This document shows, one piece after another, positions 6,420 through 13,620 of a stretch of 14,396 nucleotides of DNA. The DNA is taken from positions 1 to 14,396 of the forward strand of contig DASRXC010000085.1 in the NCBI GenBank assembly GCA_035654355.1. The letters run 5' to 3'. Source of the stretch: JAFAHD01 sp035654355 (lineage in GTDB: Bacteria > Vulcanimicrobiota > Vulcanimicrobiia > Eremiobacterales > Eremiobacteraceae). Within the stretch, counting starts at the first letter, position 1. Every line of letters starts with the position of its first letter. The notes beneath the pieces were generated by a model that was given only the letters and a program-made list of their open reading frames with translations, had not been told where the DNA came from and did not search any database. A program made the translations under genes and the position numbers.

Positions 6420-7432
6420 ACGCGCCTTCTCGCGACTGGATCCGCCGGCTGCCCAAAGCCGAGCTTCACGTGCACCTCGAGGGCACGATCTCGCGCGATT
6501 CCTACCAACGCATCTGCAGGCGCAACGGCATTGAACCTGCCGCCGATATCAACGCGCTCTTCACGTGCTGTGATTTCGAATCGTTTCTGCGCAGCTTTTT
6601 GAAGGTCGTACGCATCTTGCGCCAACCCGTTGATTTCGCCGAACTCGCCTATGACTACCTGAGGCGATCGGCCGCCGACGGCGTACGGCACGTCGAACTG
6701 TTCCTCTCGCCCGCGACGCAACGCAGGTTCGTGCCGGGCCTCGACCTCGATCAACAAGTGCGCGCGGTCGCCGAAGCCTGCGCGCGCGCGGAGCATGATT
6801 TCGGCATCTCGTCGCTTTTGATCTTCGACATGGTGCGTAACCTGGGCGAGGCCGATGCGTTCGCGGATCTGGAACTCGCGCAGCGCTGTCGCGCGTACCG
6901 CGTTGTCGGCGTTGGACTGGGTGGGGACGAGCGCAACTATCCGGCACGCGATTTTCGCGCCGCGTTCGGCCGCGCGAAGGAGATGGGCCTACGGCGCACC
7001 GTTCATGCGGGAGAAGCCGCCGGCAAAGAAAGCGTTGTCGACGCAGTCGAACTGCTGCACGCAGAGCGCATTGGTCACGGCGTCAGCGCACGTGGTCACC
7101 GCGGCGTGATGGAGTTGCTGCGTGCCAACGGTGTCGTCGTCGACACCTGTCCGACCAGCAACGTCGTCACCGGCGCAGTGCGTCACATCAACGCCCATCC
7201 GCTCTACGAGTTCTTGAGCGAAGGACTTCTCGTGACGCTCAGCTCCGACGACCCCGCGTTTTTCGGAGCGAGCTTACTCGATGAATACGCACGGCTAGCC
7301 GATCAAGGTTTTCCCGCTGTCGAGCTGGCGAGTCTGGCGCGCAACGGCTTCAAAGCATCCTTCGCGAGCGACGAGCGCAAGCGTGCATGGCTTGCCGAGC
7401 TCGATCGATTCGAGGCGGTGCGGAGATCTTGA
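6416..7432 (+). CDS. add: Adenosine deaminase family metal-dependent aminohydrolase
   Basis: A 338-residue TIM-barrel deaminase of normal length for adenosine deaminases, which hydrolyse adenosine to inosine and ammonia. The full active-site set is present: metal ligands H18 and H20 in KAELHVHLEG, GLGGDE (167-172), H197 and catalytic E200 in VHAGEA, H221 in ERIGHGV, and D278-D279 in SSDDP; CPTSN follows at 245-249. Relatives in this family also deaminate adenine or 6-aminodeoxyfutalosine, and sequence reading cannot separate these. The start overlaps the DUF1028 stop by ATGA, giving translational coupling. The 3' end (7303-7432) overlaps the C-terminal codons of the TPR gene on the other strand. 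It is probably a cytoplasmic nucleoside salvage enzyme; the substrate is unsure. Confidence 0.88.
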   Translation: MNAPSRDWIRRLPKAELHVHLEGTISRDSYQRICRRNGIEPAADINALFTCCDFESFLRSFLKVVRILRQPVDFAELAYDYLRRSAADGVRHVELFLSPATQRRFVPGLDLDQQVRAVAEACARAEHDFGISSLLIFDMVRNLGEADAFADLELAQRCRAYRVVGVGLGGDERNYPARDFRAAFGRAKEMGLRRTVHAGEAAGKESVVDAVELLHAERIGHGVSARGHRGVMELLRANGVVVDTCPTSNVVTGAVRHINAHPLYEFLSEGLLVTLSSDDPAFFGASLLDEYARLADQGFPAVELASLARNGFKASFASDERKRAWLAELDRFEAVRRS

Positions 7433-8772
7433 ACACACACACCGTTCGCTATCTCGCGTAGAATCGCGAGTTCAGCACGCGCTTCGTCTGCATAACGAGG
7501 GTGGAAATGCGGGTTCACCGCAAGCGCGGCTTCAAGCGAAGCTCTTGCGTCGCTGAACTCACCGTTATGCAGAGCTATCGTTCCGATGTGGAACAAGAGC
7601 CGGGCGTCTCTTGTCCCCAACATACCCGCGCGCCGCGCGTGCGGTAGCGCATCCTTCCAGCGGCCGTCCATCGCCAGCGCCCACGCGAGCGTGTCTTCCG
7701 CATAGATGTCATCTCGATTTCGCAGGTCGCGCTGCGCGACGGCAACCGCGTGATGGAGGCGGATGCCATGCTCGCTGTAGTACGAAGCGATCAACCTATC
7801 ATTGACGCCTTGCAAGTCGCCAAGGCGCTCAATCGCTTCGATCAGTGCCTGCGTGGTGCGCGCACCTGCAACATCGCCAAGCGCCCGCTGGGCATCCGCT
7901 TTGTAGCCGAGCGTTTCGGGTAGTGGATAGACGCCGGCGGACAGATCGGCCGCAGCGAGCGCCTCGCGCCACCGGCGCTGCGCCCAATATAATCGCGCAA
8001 GGCCGTTGTTCGCGTGCCAATAGTTTGGAAAAATCGCCAAAGCGTCGCGATAGTGCCGTTGCGCCGCGTCAAGATCGCCGTCCATAAACGCCAGTTCGCC
8101 CGCGCGCCAATGGTACCAGGCCCGGACCTCCGCCGGTTCATTCACGCGCGAATCGATTTCGACAAGCGCTTTGCCGAGATGAGCGCGTGCTTCACTCACT
8201 TCTCCCGTAAGCTCGTCGTAACGAGCGATTGTGGTCTCCCACGTCGGGTCGAGCCGTCCGGATGGAGATGTGCGCAAAAGACGCTTCGCGCCCGCGTAGT
8301 CGCCGAGCTCCATCTCGAGCGAAGCCAACGACGCGTGAGCGCCCGAATCCCACGGCATCCAGCCGGCAAGTTCAGACGCGTAGCGGCGGGCGATGCGGAA
8401 TTTGTGCAATGAGGTGTACGCACTCGCCAGCGCGGCTTCCGCGCCGACGTTGTAGCGGGGCTGATAGCGTAGTGACTCGCGGGCCGCTGCGATGGCGCGC
8501 TGGAGATCGCCTACATCTGGCGCCTCGCGATAGCGCTGAAGGTACTGCACGGCGAGCATATGCTCGTCGAGCTGATCGGGATGGCGCCGCGCCATCCGTT
8601 CGAGATCCGCGATCATCCCATCGCGATAGCGATAGTCTGCCACAACGGGTGCCGGCGTCGCCGGCGCCGCGAGTACCGCGTGAGCGGATAAATGTGCAAA
8701 GGCGAACGGCCACGCGGCAAGCGCCGCAAGGGCGCATGCCGCGAGCACGGTGGCCGTCCGCATCTGCAACAT
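7303..8772 (-). CDS. Exported tetratricopeptide-repeat protein of the DUF4331 cluster
   Basis: 489 residues from ATG 8772, which lies 5 bases after the stop of the upstream lipoprotein gene; an ATG at 8763 is the alternative. Residues about 4-36 are a hydrophobic export signal or anchor. From about 50 to 445 come degenerate TPR units, for example RAIAAARESLRYQPRYNVGA, DLDAAQRHYRDALAIFPNYW (233-252), LARLYWAQRRWREALAAADLS, LAWALAMDGRWKDALPHARRA and GEFSDARASLEAALAVNPHF. Such arrays bind protein partners, here presumably in the periplasm. Residues about 447-489 are Ser/Arg/Ala-rich and encoded entirely antisense to the deaminase gene, so they may be a run-on tail. It is the last gene of the leftward DUF4331 unit. 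The partner is unknown; a scaffold for the two DUF4331 proteins is a guess from position. Confidence 0.82.
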   Translation of the reverse strand: MLQMRTATVLAACALAALAAWPFAFAHLSAHAVLAAPATPAPVVADYRYRDGMIADLERMARRHPDQLDEHMLAVQYLQRYREAPDVGDLQRAIAAARESLRYQPRYNVGAEAALASAYTSLHKFRIARRYASELAGWMPWDSGAHASLASLEMELGDYAGAKRLLRTSPSGRLDPTWETTIARYDELTGEVSEARAHLGKALVEIDSRVNEPAEVRAWYHWRAGELAFMDGDLDAAQRHYRDALAIFPNYWHANNGLARLYWAQRRWREALAAADLSAGVYPLPETLGYKADAQRALGDVAGARTTQALIEAIERLGDLQGVNDRLIASYYSEHGIRLHHAVAVAQRDLRNRDDIYAEDTLAWALAMDGRWKDALPHARRAGMLGTRDARLLFHIGTIALHNGEFSDARASLEAALAVNPHFHPRYADEARAELAILREIANGVCVQDLRTASNRSSSASHARLRSSLAKDALKPLRARLASSTAGKP

Positions 8773-8777
8773 CGCCG

Positions 8778-9392
8778 CTAGTACGGCGCGTTGACGTATG
8801 GGAATGTCGCGCTGTAGCTCTGGAACGTGCCTTCGCCGTTCGAGAGATTGTCGTCGGTCAAACACCATGACTCGGCGTTGTCGTCGGGCGCGCCTCCGAG
8901 CGCGGCAACGGTGTTACCGAATATGATGCCGAGCGATGTCTTGATCGTGTCATCGTTGAGCCAGCGACCGCCGAACGTCGTGCCCGTCGCACCACCGGTC
9001 TCGTGTCCGAGATACGCCGCGCACGGCGTGTTCGGCGTGCCGCAGCCGGCGACGTTTACGCCCAAGTCGGCTTGCATTTCGTCAGGGATCAGCACGCCGA
9101 CGATGAACGCCGAGGTCGCTGCGCTGCGGTTGGCCACGCCGTTAGGCGGCGCGCCGAGGAACGTCTGGATCGACGACTTCAGCTGCGTGTCGTTGGTCGG
9201 CGTGCTGCGGTTCGTCGCATCGTGGTTGGCGAAGCTCTCGAACGCCTCTTTGATCGCGGGGCGCGACAAGCGCTCGATCTGCTGGTACTGAGACTGCCCG
9301 TGGACAGTCGGCGTGCTGCTGCTACTGCTGCACCCGGCGAGCGCCGCAACAGCGATGAGCGCAAGCGTAGCCGTCGTCAAGAATAAACGCAT
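8778..9392 (-). CDS. Lipoprotein resembling the C-terminal half of DUF4331
   Basis: 204 residues from the ATG at 9392, preceded by AGGAGGT about 8 bases upstream; the open frame from 9440 is not the real start. MRLFLTTATLALIAVAALAGC is a lipoprotein signal with lipobox LAGC, so C21 is lipidated and a Ser-rich tether follows. The mature part has IERLSRPAIKEAF (39-51), FIVGVLIPDEM, FGGRWLNDDTIKTSLGIIFG (140-159) and a FPYVNAPY C-terminus. These match elements I know from the C-terminal half of full-length DUF4331 proteins (R-x-GrP, the RRLxDD segment and a final FPYL). The upstream gene carries only the N-half, so one family is split over two polypeptides. Four cysteines (117, 124, 177 and the lipid cysteine) are present. 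It lies 14 bases after the DUF4331 N-half gene. Function is unknown. Confidence 0.8.
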   Translation of the reverse strand: MRLFLTTATLALIAVAALAGCSSSSSTPTVHGQSQYQQIERLSRPAIKEAFESFANHDATNRSTPTNDTQLKSSIQTFLGAPPNGVANRSAATSAFIVGVLIPDEMQADLGVNVAGCGTPNTPCAAYLGHETGGATGTTFGGRWLNDDTIKTSLGIIFGNTVAALGGAPDDNAESWCLTDDNLSNGEGTFQSYSATFPYVNAPY

Positions 9393-9406
9393 GATATTCT
9401 TACCTC

Positions 9407-10231
9407 CTAGCTTCCAGAGACCGTGCTGGTGCTCGCCCACACGCCGATCACCGGATGCGACGGATTGAGCAAGAGCGACTTGGGCACTTCAACGACGATC
9501 GCAAGGACGTTGAACTGGTGCGATGACAGCGCGTCGGACGCGGGCGTGCCCACGATGCAGCTCGTTCCGTGCGCGGTGTTGAACGCCGCGCTGAAGCCGT
9601 TGAAGCTGGACGCTGTCGCGCCGCCGCATGGCACGTTGAACGCGTTCGGGAACCCGTGGCATCCGAAGTAGCGATCCGGGATGATGTTGAAGAACTGTAA
9701 CAGGTCGAAGAAGAACGGATCTTTCGTAGGTCCGACAAAGGCCTTGACGCCGTTCGTGAACGGCGTGACGCTTCCGGCCGGCTGATTGAACGGCACACTA
9801 CCCGTTTGTGCGATGAACGTCGAGCTTGTGCCGGTGATCGAGGGTTTCGCCGGCCCAAAGACGTTGATCGTCTGGCCTACGCCGCTGGTGTTGGCTTGCA
9901 GTTGGACGACAAGATCTTCAACGCCGTCACCGGTGTTGTCGATCTTGAACTGATACATCACGGCCGGATCCAGTGCAGTCATCCCAAGCATCGAGTGCGT
10001 GATGAGCGGCCACACATCCATCTGTAGGACGACGTTGTTGGCGTTATCCGGCGCCTGGTACACGAAGACGTCAGTGATGTCCGCCGCCGGCCGATTGACA
10101 ACCGTCGGCGAATCTTGGTGATCGGATCCGCGCACCGGATGAGCGGCATATAGAATCATGGCACTGGCCAATGCGGCGATCGCCGCCGCGCCCGCCAGCG
10201 AGAGCGCTCGAGAATTCACTCGAGAGTTCAT
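9407..10231 (-). CDS. Secreted DUF4331 family protein (N-terminal half only)
   Basis: 274 residues. A GGAGG site lies 7 bases before the ATG at 10231. Residues 1-30 are a signal peptide. The mature part opens with SDHQDSPTVVNRPAADITDV (36-55) and VFVYQAPDNANNVVLQMDVWP, the DUF4331 signature, followed by DPAVMYQFKIDNTGDGVEDL (88-107) and, near the end, LSSHQFNVLAIVVEVP. Full DUF4331 proteins are usually longer, and the missing C-terminal elements appear in the lipoprotein gene just downstream. C191, C202 and C225 could form a disulfide. It heads a leftward unit with the lipoprotein and TPR genes, and diverges from nickel/cobalt permease genes. DUF4331 has no established biochemical role; a link to metal or redox functions at the envelope is inference. 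Confidence 0.88.
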   Translation of the reverse strand: MNSRVNSRALSLAGAAAIAALASAMILYAAHPVRGSDHQDSPTVVNRPAADITDVFVYQAPDNANNVVLQMDVWPLITHSMLGMTALDPAVMYQFKIDNTGDGVEDLVVQLQANTSGVGQTINVFGPAKPSITGTSSTFIAQTGSVPFNQPAGSVTPFTNGVKAFVGPTKDPFFFDLLQFFNIIPDRYFGCHGFPNAFNVPCGGATASSFNGFSAAFNTAHGTSCIVGTPASDALSSHQFNVLAIVVEVPKSLLLNPSHPVIGVWASTSTVSGS

Positions 10232-10251
10232 AACATTGCCTCCGTTTCATG

Positions 10252-10267
10252 AGGCTCGAGAGAGCCT
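10252..10267 (-). promoter_or_regulatory. Short hairpin in the 5' leader of the DUF4331 gene
   Basis: A perfect 6-bp inverted repeat, AGGCTC (10252-10257) and GAGCCT (10262-10267), around a GAGA loop. It lies 20 bases upstream of the DUF4331 start, just before its ribosome-binding site, so it may influence translation or mRNA stability. No T run follows, so it is not a terminator. Confidence 0.3.
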
Positions 10268-10293
10268 TTGCCGCGTAAACGGACGACTTGGTG

Positions 10294-10315
10294 TTTCGGA
10301 TTGACTCATCCGGAA
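10294..10315. promoter_or_regulatory. Imperfect palindrome in the DUF4331/NicO divergent promoter region
   Basis: TTTCGGAT (10294-10301) and ATCCGGAA (10308-10315) form a dyad with one mismatch and a 6-base centre (TGACTC). It lies midway in the 110-base region between the divergent DUF4331 and NicO genes and overlaps a possible plus-strand -35 box TTGACT (10301-10306); only a poor -10 follows. It is a plausible operator for a metal-responsive regulator acting on both transcripts, but no regulator gene adjoins it. Confidence 0.35.
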
Positions 10316-10341
10316 GAACCATTCATACGTTATGGTTGCAT

Positions 10342-11904
10342 ATGATGGTTTGGCGTGGCGGTCGACTCCGTCGTTTTCTTGGACTGCACATATTTGGCGC
10401 GCTTGCGGCCGTACTTGTGTGCTGCAATCCGGCGAATGCACATCCACTGGGCAATTTCACGATCAACCATCTTACAAAGGTCCGCGTCAGCACGAATGAG
10501 ATCGATCTGAAATACGTCCTCGACATTGCGGAAATCCCGACGTTTCAGATCATGCACGAGCACGCGATCGACGGCCCGCAACGAGATGCGTTGTTACGCC
10601 GCTGGGCGGACGACGAAGGCGCCATTGTCGCCAACAACCTCGACGTCGAGCACGACGGCGTTCGCGCGCGATTGCAGCTCAAGACGCCGCGCGTCTCGCT
10701 GCGGCCGGGCGCGGGCGGATTACCGACCTTGTACTGGGTCGGGGAGTTCCGCGCGCCCCTGCCGCCGGCCACCAGTGTGCGGCGCATCGTGGTGCGCGAC
10801 AACGTGAACCCGGAACGCATCGGTTGGCGCGATATCGTCGTCGAACCGCAGCAAGAACCGACAAACGAGCTGCGTTCGTATCCGAGCGCCCTGATCGGAT
10901 CTCCCCGTCATGTCGCCGCCACTACGATTACAACGGACGCTGCCGGGCGCGTGCGTGCGGTCGTGACTGACGTCGCGCCCGACGTAGCGCCCGCCGGTAC
11001 AACGTCGCAGCTGCGATCCAACGCGCTCTCAGACATGCTCGCCAAAGGCGTTTCGAATCCATGGGTGGTGCTCGTCACGCTCCTCATGGCGGTTGGGCTC
11101 GGCGCGCTCCACGCGCTGGAACCGGGTCATGGGAAGACGCTGCTCGCCGTGTCGCTCGTCGGCGCTCGTGCGACTCCCGCGCAGGCGCTTATCCTCGCCG
11201 CTGGATTGACGTTCGCGCATACCGCGGGTGTGTTAGCGCTCGGCGTGCTCTTAATGGCCGCGGCGCAGTGGATCGTGCCCGAAGAAATTTATCCTTGGAT
11301 CACCGTGGCATCGGGCGTATTGGTTGCCGTCCTCGGCGCTCGAGCGCTTTCGCGTTACGTGCGCGAGCGACGAGGCGAAGCGCACCGGCACGACCACGCC
11401 GGCGCGCACGATCACGCTCACGGCCACTCTCACGCGCACGACCATGTTCCCCATGGCGCCGCCCCCCTGTCATTCGCGAGCGTCGTGGCGGTGGCTATGA
11501 GCGGGAACGTCGCTCCGTGTCCGGCGGCGTTGGTCGTTCTGCTCGCTGCACTCGCGCTTCATCAAGGCGCGTACGGACTGCTCGTCATCGTCGCGTTCAG
11601 CCTAGGGCTTGCCGGTGTGCTCACGGGTATCGGCGTGGCGCTGGTGCGCGGCGCCGCATGGTTCTCGACGCAGCCTCGCTATGAGGCGGTAGTCGCCTAT
11701 GGGCCGCTTGTCTCCGCTGCCGTCATAGCGATCGTCGGCGCGCTGATGTTGGGACAGGGAGCGGGTGCATCGATGTTGCACCTGCCTTCGGCCGCCATCA
11801 CCGCGCTCGTGCTTACGGCAATCGCGGGCTTCGCGCTCGCGCCAGGCCACGCACACGGGCACGGCCATAGGCACCACGCCACGCTCGACGGGGGACTGAC
11901 ATGA
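10342..11904 (+). CDS. NicO/RcnA-type nickel/cobalt efflux protein with large periplasmic N-terminal domain
   Basis: 520 residues from the ATG at 10342 (or the next codon, 10345); no clear ribosome-binding site is seen. Residues 1-33 are a signal sequence ending ANA, after which the mature protein begins HPLGNFTINH. Residues 34-235 form a soluble domain common in this family. The membrane part carries the NicO motif HALEPGHGKTLLAV (257-270), the second motif NVAPCPAALVVLL (389-401), about six hydrophobic segments, a His-rich loop at 347-371 (13 histidines) and a His-rich tail at 503-512. RcnA-type proteins export Ni2+ and Co2+ and use such loops for metal capture. The stop overlaps the NiCoT gene start by ATGA. 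It diverges from the DUF4331 unit. Metal specificity and direction are inferred from the family. Confidence 0.85.
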   Translation: MMVWRGGRLRRFLGLHIFGALAAVLVCCNPANAHPLGNFTINHLTKVRVSTNEIDLKYVLDIAEIPTFQIMHEHAIDGPQRDALLRRWADDEGAIVANNLDVEHDGVRARLQLKTPRVSLRPGAGGLPTLYWVGEFRAPLPPATSVRRIVVRDNVNPERIGWRDIVVEPQQEPTNELRSYPSALIGSPRHVAATTITTDAAGRVRAVVTDVAPDVAPAGTTSQLRSNALSDMLAKGVSNPWVVLVTLLMAVGLGALHALEPGHGKTLLAVSLVGARATPAQALILAAGLTFAHTAGVLALGVLLMAAAQWIVPEEIYPWITVASGVLVAVLGARALSRYVRERRGEAHRHDHAGAHDHAHGHSHAHDHVPHGAAPLSFASVVAVAMSGNVAPCPAALVVLLAALALHQGAYGLLVIVAFSLGLAGVLTGIGVALVRGAAWFSTQPRYEAVVAYGPLVSAAVIAIVGALMLGQGAGASMLHLPSAAITALVLTAIAGFALAPGHAHGHGHRHHATLDGGLT

Positions 11905-12716
11905 TCGCGCACGACGCACCGTCGTTGCCATTCGGCGTCATCGCCTTCACGGTATTTGTGCTTGGCCTGCGGCACGGGGCGGATCCCGACCACCTCGCTG
12001 CGATCGATAATCTCACACGCAACAGTCTCGGCGCGCGCGAGCGGCTGAGCCGCTTCGTGGGCACGCTGTTCGCTGGTGGCCATTCTGTCATGGTCCTGTC
12101 GATCGCAGCCCTGGCCGGTTTGCTCGGCAGTAGGCTGGCGCAGCACGGACCGCTCCTCGAGTCGATAGGAACGTGGGTGAGCATTCTAACGTTGTTCGGC
12201 ATCGCGGCGCTCAATATCCGCCAGCTCGCTCTCAACCGCGAGACGAGCGTCGCCGGCTTCAAGACCGCGCTGCTGCCGCGCACATTGCGCTCAGCCACCA
12301 GTCCGCTCGCAGCAATTCCAATTGGAATCCTGTTCGGGCTCGGCTTTGATACCTCGAGCCAGGTGGCGGCCTATGCGCTCGCGCTCACCGCCGGAAGCGG
12401 GATTGCGCTCGGCCTTCTCATCGGGCTGGTGTTCTCGCTGGGTATGACGGTCACCGACACGCTCGATAGCCTGCTCGTGCATCGGTTGTGTGCGCGCCAG
12501 CCGCTCGAGCTTGTGCGCGCGACCCGCATCTGGATCATCACCGTCACGGGATTAGCATTGACCGTCGGAGCGTACGAACTCGCGCAGGCGCTCGGATGGA
12601 ATTCACCCGTGCCAGACCTGGCGGTCAGTGGTTTCCTCGTCGCCGCGCTGCTTGCCGTGTTCGCGTGGACATTCGCGTGGTCCGCGCGCGCGCGGCAACG
12701 CGGACCAGCGTTCTGA
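11901..12716 (+). CDS. NiCoT family nickel/cobalt permease
   Basis: 271 residues with about seven or eight hydrophobic segments. NiCoT signature motifs are visible: LGLRHGADPDHLAAIDNLTR (21-40) in helix II, corresponding to RHA(V/F)DADHI; FAGGHSVMV (58-66); LFGLGFDTSSQV (144-155); and LGMTVTDTLDS (180-190). The helix II motif departs from the usual form at two places, G for A and P for A, while the metal-binding His and Asp residues are kept. Classical NiCoT proteins import Ni2+ or Co2+ for metalloenzymes, but some family branches are thought to export, so direction is open. Its ATG overlaps the NicO gene stop (11901-11904), so the two are made together. It ends one base before the stop of the convergent lipoprotein gene. 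Confidence 0.85.
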   Translation: MIAHDAPSLPFGVIAFTVFVLGLRHGADPDHLAAIDNLTRNSLGARERLSRFVGTLFAGGHSVMVLSIAALAGLLGSRLAQHGPLLESIGTWVSILTLFGIAALNIRQLALNRETSVAGFKTALLPRTLRSATSPLAAIPIGILFGLGFDTSSQVAAYALALTAGSGIALGLLIGLVFSLGMTVTDTLDSLLVHRLCARQPLELVRATRIWIITVTGLALTVGAYELAQALGWNSPVPDLAVSGFLVAALLAVFAWTFAWSARARQRGPAF

Positions 12717-12717
12717 T

Positions 12718-13092
12718 TTAGGACGTCTTCGGGACTAACCGGTAGGCTGCGATCTGGCCGTTCGCGTGAAGCCGCAGTTCGACGATCATGTCGCCCTTGC
12801 TGAACTTCGCATCGAACCAGTAGCGGCGAGTGTCGTCGTCGCTCTTCGTCGATGTGACGCCTTGATAGTCGCCCAGCGTGTGCATCTTGTCCGAGATCAT
12901 CGCGACCTGCGTTCGCGTCGCTTGGGCTTTGAGCGCGTCGTCGAAATCGGCCGTCGCGCCGTTGTAGTCGTTGTTATAGAGCGCTTGCGCGACTCGGCCC
13001 GCAACCGCTTGTGGATCACCGCCGCGCGACTGGCCGCACGCGGTAAGCGCTACGGCCAGGAGGCACGCCGCGATAATGTAGCGCGCGCTCAA
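12718..13092 (-). CDS. Small DUF3887-like lipoprotein
   Basis: 124 residues from the TTG at 13092, whose first three bases share a TTGA overlap with the upstream gene's TGA; a TTG at 13104 would add four residues. MSARYIIAACLLAVALTAC is a lipoprotein signal with lipobox LTAC, so C19 is lipidated. The mature domain has VAQALYNNDYNGATADFDDALKAQATRTQVAMI (about 33-65), HTLGDYQGVTSTKSDDDTRRYWFDAKFSKGDMIVELRLHANGQIAAYRLVP. This order of a helix, a 'lG' segment and beta strands fits DUF3887-type domains related to the NTF2-like fold. No catalytic residues are evident. It is co-transcribed with the coiled-coil protein upstream and converges with the NiCoT gene, one base between stops. Function unknown. 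Confidence 0.7.
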   Translation of the reverse strand: MSARYIIAACLLAVALTACGQSRGGDPQAVAGRVAQALYNNDYNGATADFDDALKAQATRTQVAMISDKMHTLGDYQGVTSTKSDDDTRRYWFDAKFSKGDMIVELRLHANGQIAAYRLVPKTS

Positions 13093-13571
13093 AAGTCGCC
13101 CCAACCGTAGGAAACGGCTTGCGTCGGAGCCATGGCGACTTGATGCGTCGAGTTCGTCTGCGTCGAGACCGCAGCTGCCTGATGCGTGGCCAAGAAGTTC
13201 GATCCCGGCGGGTTCAAGGACGCGACCGCCGCATTGAGCTTGTTGATCTGCTGCTGCTGGATCGCGACTTCTTTCTTCAGCTCGCTGGCGACCGCGGATT
13301 CGTGCTCGTAGGCCGTCTTATACTGCTGGGCGGCGGCCTGCGCGTCGTCGCGCTGCTCGGCCAGCGCGGCCTGTTTCTGCGCGTCTTCCGCGTACTTCTC
13401 ATGCACCTTCTTGTTGTGGTTGATGATGAGGAGAGTGCCGGCGGCCGCACCCACACCAATCAGGATGTTGCGAGTGCTCGCTGCTCCGTCGGCCAGCGCC
13501 ATCGGCTTCGGCGCCATGGCCAGCGCGAGGGCCCCGATCAGCGCGGCGGCGATTAATCTGGAGTGTCTCAT
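13089..13571 (-). CDS. Exported coiled-coil protein of unknown function
   Basis: 160 residues. Residues 1-27 are a signal peptide (MRHSRLIAAALIGALALAMA...ALA). A second hydrophobic stretch, NILIGVGAAAGTLLII (35-50), may anchor the protein in the membrane or interact with it. Residues about 55-118 are rich in A, Q, K and E with heptad-like spacing and end in KKEVAIQQQQINKLNAAVASL, a likely coiled coil. The C-terminus is low in charge and rich in A, T, S and Q, ending SYGWGDF. An AGGGGG element lies upstream but about 14 bases from the ATG. The next gene starts within its stop codon (TTGA at 13089-13092). It diverges from the DtxR-family gene across 200 bases. No family is recognised; an envelope structural role is only a guess. 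Confidence 0.7.
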   Translation of the reverse strand: MRHSRLIAAALIGALALAMAPKPMALADGAASTRNILIGVGAAAGTLLIINHNKKVHEKYAEDAQKQAALAEQRDDAQAAAQQYKTAYEHESAVASELKKEVAIQQQQINKLNAAVASLNPPGSNFLATHQAAAVSTQTNSTHQVAMAPTQAVSYGWGDF

Positions 13572-13620
13572 AGATGGTTTTTGTTACCCCCTAGACTTCA
13601 AACGCAGGGAGGCGCTCACA

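Noticed and set aside
10201..10230. Repeated CTCGAG sites separated by GAATTC-like sequence, as a cloning scar or attachment site
   Set aside because: They fall inside the DUF4331 signal-peptide codons, preserve the frame and have no flanking duplication.
8778..10231. A single DUF4331 gene broken by a frameshift
   Set aside because: The second half has its own ribosome-binding site, signal sequence and lipobox directly after the first stop, which chance mutation would not create.
13119..13556. Plus-strand open frame opposite the coiled-coil gene
   Set aside because: It is Arg/Leu-rich low-complexity translation typical of an antisense shadow, while the minus frame has a signal peptide and ordered domains.
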